The position numbers were made by a program, and so were the translations under genes. DNA of 7,532 nucleotides from Desulfobacterales bacterium. GTDB taxonomy: Bacteria > Desulfobacterota > Desulfobacteria > Desulfobacterales > Desulfosalsimonadaceae. Shown in pieces: positions 6,069-7,532 of the stretch (positions within the stretch are counted from its first letter, which is position 1; every line of letters begins with the position of its first letter). The notes under the pieces are model-generated. The model saw nothing but the letters and a program-made list of their open reading frames with translations, had not been told where the DNA came from and did not search any database. The DNA lies in the NCBI GenBank assembly GCA_018399455.1, contig JAGYOT010000078.1, positions 1-7,532 on the forward strand, given 5' to 3'.

Positions 6069-7514
6069 ATGAACCATCTTACGATTACCCGTTTTCCGCC
6101 CAGCCCCAGCGGATATCTCCACCTGGGCGGGGCAAGAACCGCTCTTTTTAACTGGCTGTATGCTCGGCATTGCGGGGGGCGTTTTGTCCTCCGGATCGAG
6201 GATACCGATGTCAGTCGTTCCACCCGGGCTTCGGTAGAAGCTATTTTCGAGGCCCTTGAATGGCTTGGGATTGACTGGGATGAGGGCCCTTATTTTCAAT
6301 CCCGGCGCTTTGAAATTTATCGGGACTATATTAACCGTCTGCTCGAATCCGGAATGGCTTATTACTGCACCTGCACAGCAGAACGGCTGGAAAAGATGCG
6401 GGATGCGGCAATGAAAGCCGGCGGGAAACCCAAATACGACGGTACCTGCCGGGAAAAGGGCCTGGGGCCGACAGAAGGTGCCGTAGTTCGGTTCAAAGCG
6501 CCGCTTGCGGGAAGCACCATTGTAGGAGACTGTATCCGGGGCAACATTGCCTTTGATAATGCCGAACTCGATGATTTTATAATTCAACGCAGCGACGGGT
6601 CTCCGACATACAATCTGGCGGTTGTGGTGGATGACATCACCATGAACATCAATACAATTATTCGTGGGGATGATCATCTTAACAATACGCCCAAGCAGAT
6701 CCAGCTCTATGAAGCGCTGGGTTGTGCCGTGCCCGTGTTCGGACATGTACCGATGGTTCTGGGCCATGACAAGACCCGGCTCAGCAAACGGCATGGTGCC
6801 ATGTCGGTGACGGCCTACCGGGATATGGGCTATCATCCGGATGCCATGGTGAACTACCTGGTAAGGCTCGGCTGGTCCTATGGCGACCAGGAATTTTTTA
6901 CCCGGCAGGAACTGATTGAAAAGTTCAACCTCGAGCATATAGGCCGTTCTGCGGGCATTTTTAATCGGGAAAAGCTGCTGGCCTTAAATGCCGAGCACAT
7001 CCGCGCTGCCTCTGAGGAAGAGTTGGCCAGGCGGCTTTTGCCATTCCTATCGGCACGCGGTATTGAAGCAAAGCCTGATGCCTATTTGCAGGCCGTGGTG
7101 GCGACCCTTAAGAACCGCAGCAAAACCTTTGTGGAAATGGCGGAAGCAGCGGATTTTTATTTTGCCGACGCGGTGGCATACGATGAAAAAGCAGCCAGGA
7201 AGTTTTTAAAGCCGGGCATACTGGCGCCTCTGAAAGAGATTACAGCCAAGCTGGAGTCGGCGTCAGTCCTTGACCAGGAAACCATGGAGCCTTTGTTTCA
7301 GGAGGTGATGGACAAACATGGATTGAAGCTTGGCAAGATCGCACAGCCCATGCGGGTTGCCTTGACGGGAAAAACCGTGAGCCCGGGGATTTTTGAAATG
7401 ATCGCCGTGCTGGGAAAAGAGAAGGTGGGCAGGCGGTTGACCGATGCCATTCAATACATTGAAGGCCGCGCTTTGAATGGTGAAGGCGATGCGGCGGGGA
7501 AAAATTTATCTTGA
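6069..7514 (+). CDS. gltX: Glutamyl-tRNA synthetase
   Basis: GltX is a class I aminoacyl-tRNA synthetase charging tRNA-Glu, and in organisms that use the GatCAB route sometimes also tRNA-Gln. From the chosen start it has 481 residues, close to the usual ~470-490. Visible motifs are FPPSPSGYLHLGGARTALFN with the HIGH-type HLGG (18-21), LRIEDTD (41-47), IIRGDDHLNNTPKQ (197-210) and the KMSKS-type RLSKR (237-241) followed by HGA. The C-terminal half is the helical anticodon-binding region. Cys100, Cys102 and Cys127 match three of the four zinc ligands of E. coli GltX, but the fourth position has Glu129 instead of His. The ATG at 6069 gives the family-like N-terminus and has GGAAA just upstream. 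An ATG at 6057 is also possible; an in-frame GTG at 5997 would add an atypical Lys/Ile-rich extension. It is divergent from rpmF. Confidence 0.97.
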   Translation: MNHLTITRFPPSPSGYLHLGGARTALFNWLYARHCGGRFVLRIEDTDVSRSTRASVEAIFEALEWLGIDWDEGPYFQSRRFEIYRDYINRLLESGMAYYCTCTAERLEKMRDAAMKAGGKPKYDGTCREKGLGPTEGAVVRFKAPLAGSTIVGDCIRGNIAFDNAELDDFIIQRSDGSPTYNLAVVVDDITMNINTIIRGDDHLNNTPKQIQLYEALGCAVPVFGHVPMVLGHDKTRLSKRHGAMSVTAYRDMGYHPDAMVNYLVRLGWSYGDQEFFTRQELIEKFNLEHIGRSAGIFNREKLLALNAEHIRAASEEELARRLLPFLSARGIEAKPDAYLQAVVATLKNRSKTFVEMAEAADFYFADAVAYDEKAARKFLKPGILAPLKEITAKLESASVLDQETMEPLFQEVMDKHGLKLGKIAQPMRVALTGKTVSPGIFEMIAVLGKEKVGRRLTDAIQYIEGRALNGEGDAAGKNLS

Positions 7515-7516
7515 CA
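7511..7516 (+). promoter_or_regulatory. Consensus -35 hexamer overlapping the gltX stop codon
   Basis: TTGACA overlaps the TGA stop of gltX. The matching -10 would fall just beyond the right edge, at about 7534, so this can only be called half a promoter. If real, it would drive a separate downstream gene. Confidence 0.25.
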
Positions 7517-7532
7517 CCTATTGCGGATTTGA

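Noticed and set aside
6054..6938. 294-codon open frame on the minus strand opposite gltX
   Set aside because: It is fully antisense to gltX, whose class I synthetase motifs are unambiguous; a shadow of gltX codon use.
1..7532. Mobile element, CRISPR array, toxin-antitoxin or defence system
   Set aside because: No transposase, integrase, repeat-spacer array, or small unknown gene pair is visible; all coding space is accounted for by conserved housekeeping genes.

Overview
This window is a stretch of conserved bacterial housekeeping genes. The protein sequences and gene order (rpmF, acpP, rpiB, glyA, dCMP deaminase, nrdR, ribD, ribE, ribBA) suggest a Desulfobacterota or 'deltaproteobacterial' organism, possibly Desulfobacterales. 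That assignment rests on recalled gene order and family resemblance, not on a search.

Layout: from about 5950 down to position 1, all genes lie on the minus strand. In transcription order they are rpmF (L32), a gene-free stretch of 294 bases, acpP (acyl carrier protein), rpiB, glyA, a ComEB-type dCMP deaminase, nrdR, ribD, ribE (riboflavin synthase) and the first 140 codons of ribB or ribBA, which runs off the left edge. Spacing from acpP onward is tight: 54 nt, a 4-nt ATGA overlap, 39, 41, 1, 39 and then 108 nt, consistent with one operon. On the right, gltX (glutamyl-tRNA synthetase) is transcribed divergently from rpmF and is complete. The AT-rich intergenic region at 5854-6068 carries two opposed sigma-70-like promoters built on a symmetric TTGACAAT/ATTGTCAA pair with overlapping -10 elements.

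How the genes work together: acpP belongs to fatty-acid synthesis. rpiB (pentose phosphates) feeds ribulose-5-phosphate to ribB, and ribD, ribE and ribB are steps of riboflavin synthesis. GlyA makes methylene-tetrahydrofolate and dCMP deaminase makes dUMP, the two substrates of thymidylate synthase; NrdR controls ribonucleotide reductase. The block therefore joins dNTP/one-carbon supply to flavin supply.

No new biological system is visible. The points most worth a second look are a long, nearly perfect hairpin directly before ribB with a competing helix next to its ribosome binding site, the symmetric divergent promoter, the absence of plsX/fab genes around acpP, and a lost zinc-ligand position in GltX. 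Several starts given here are internal to longer open frames, chosen from family N-termini and ribosome binding sites.
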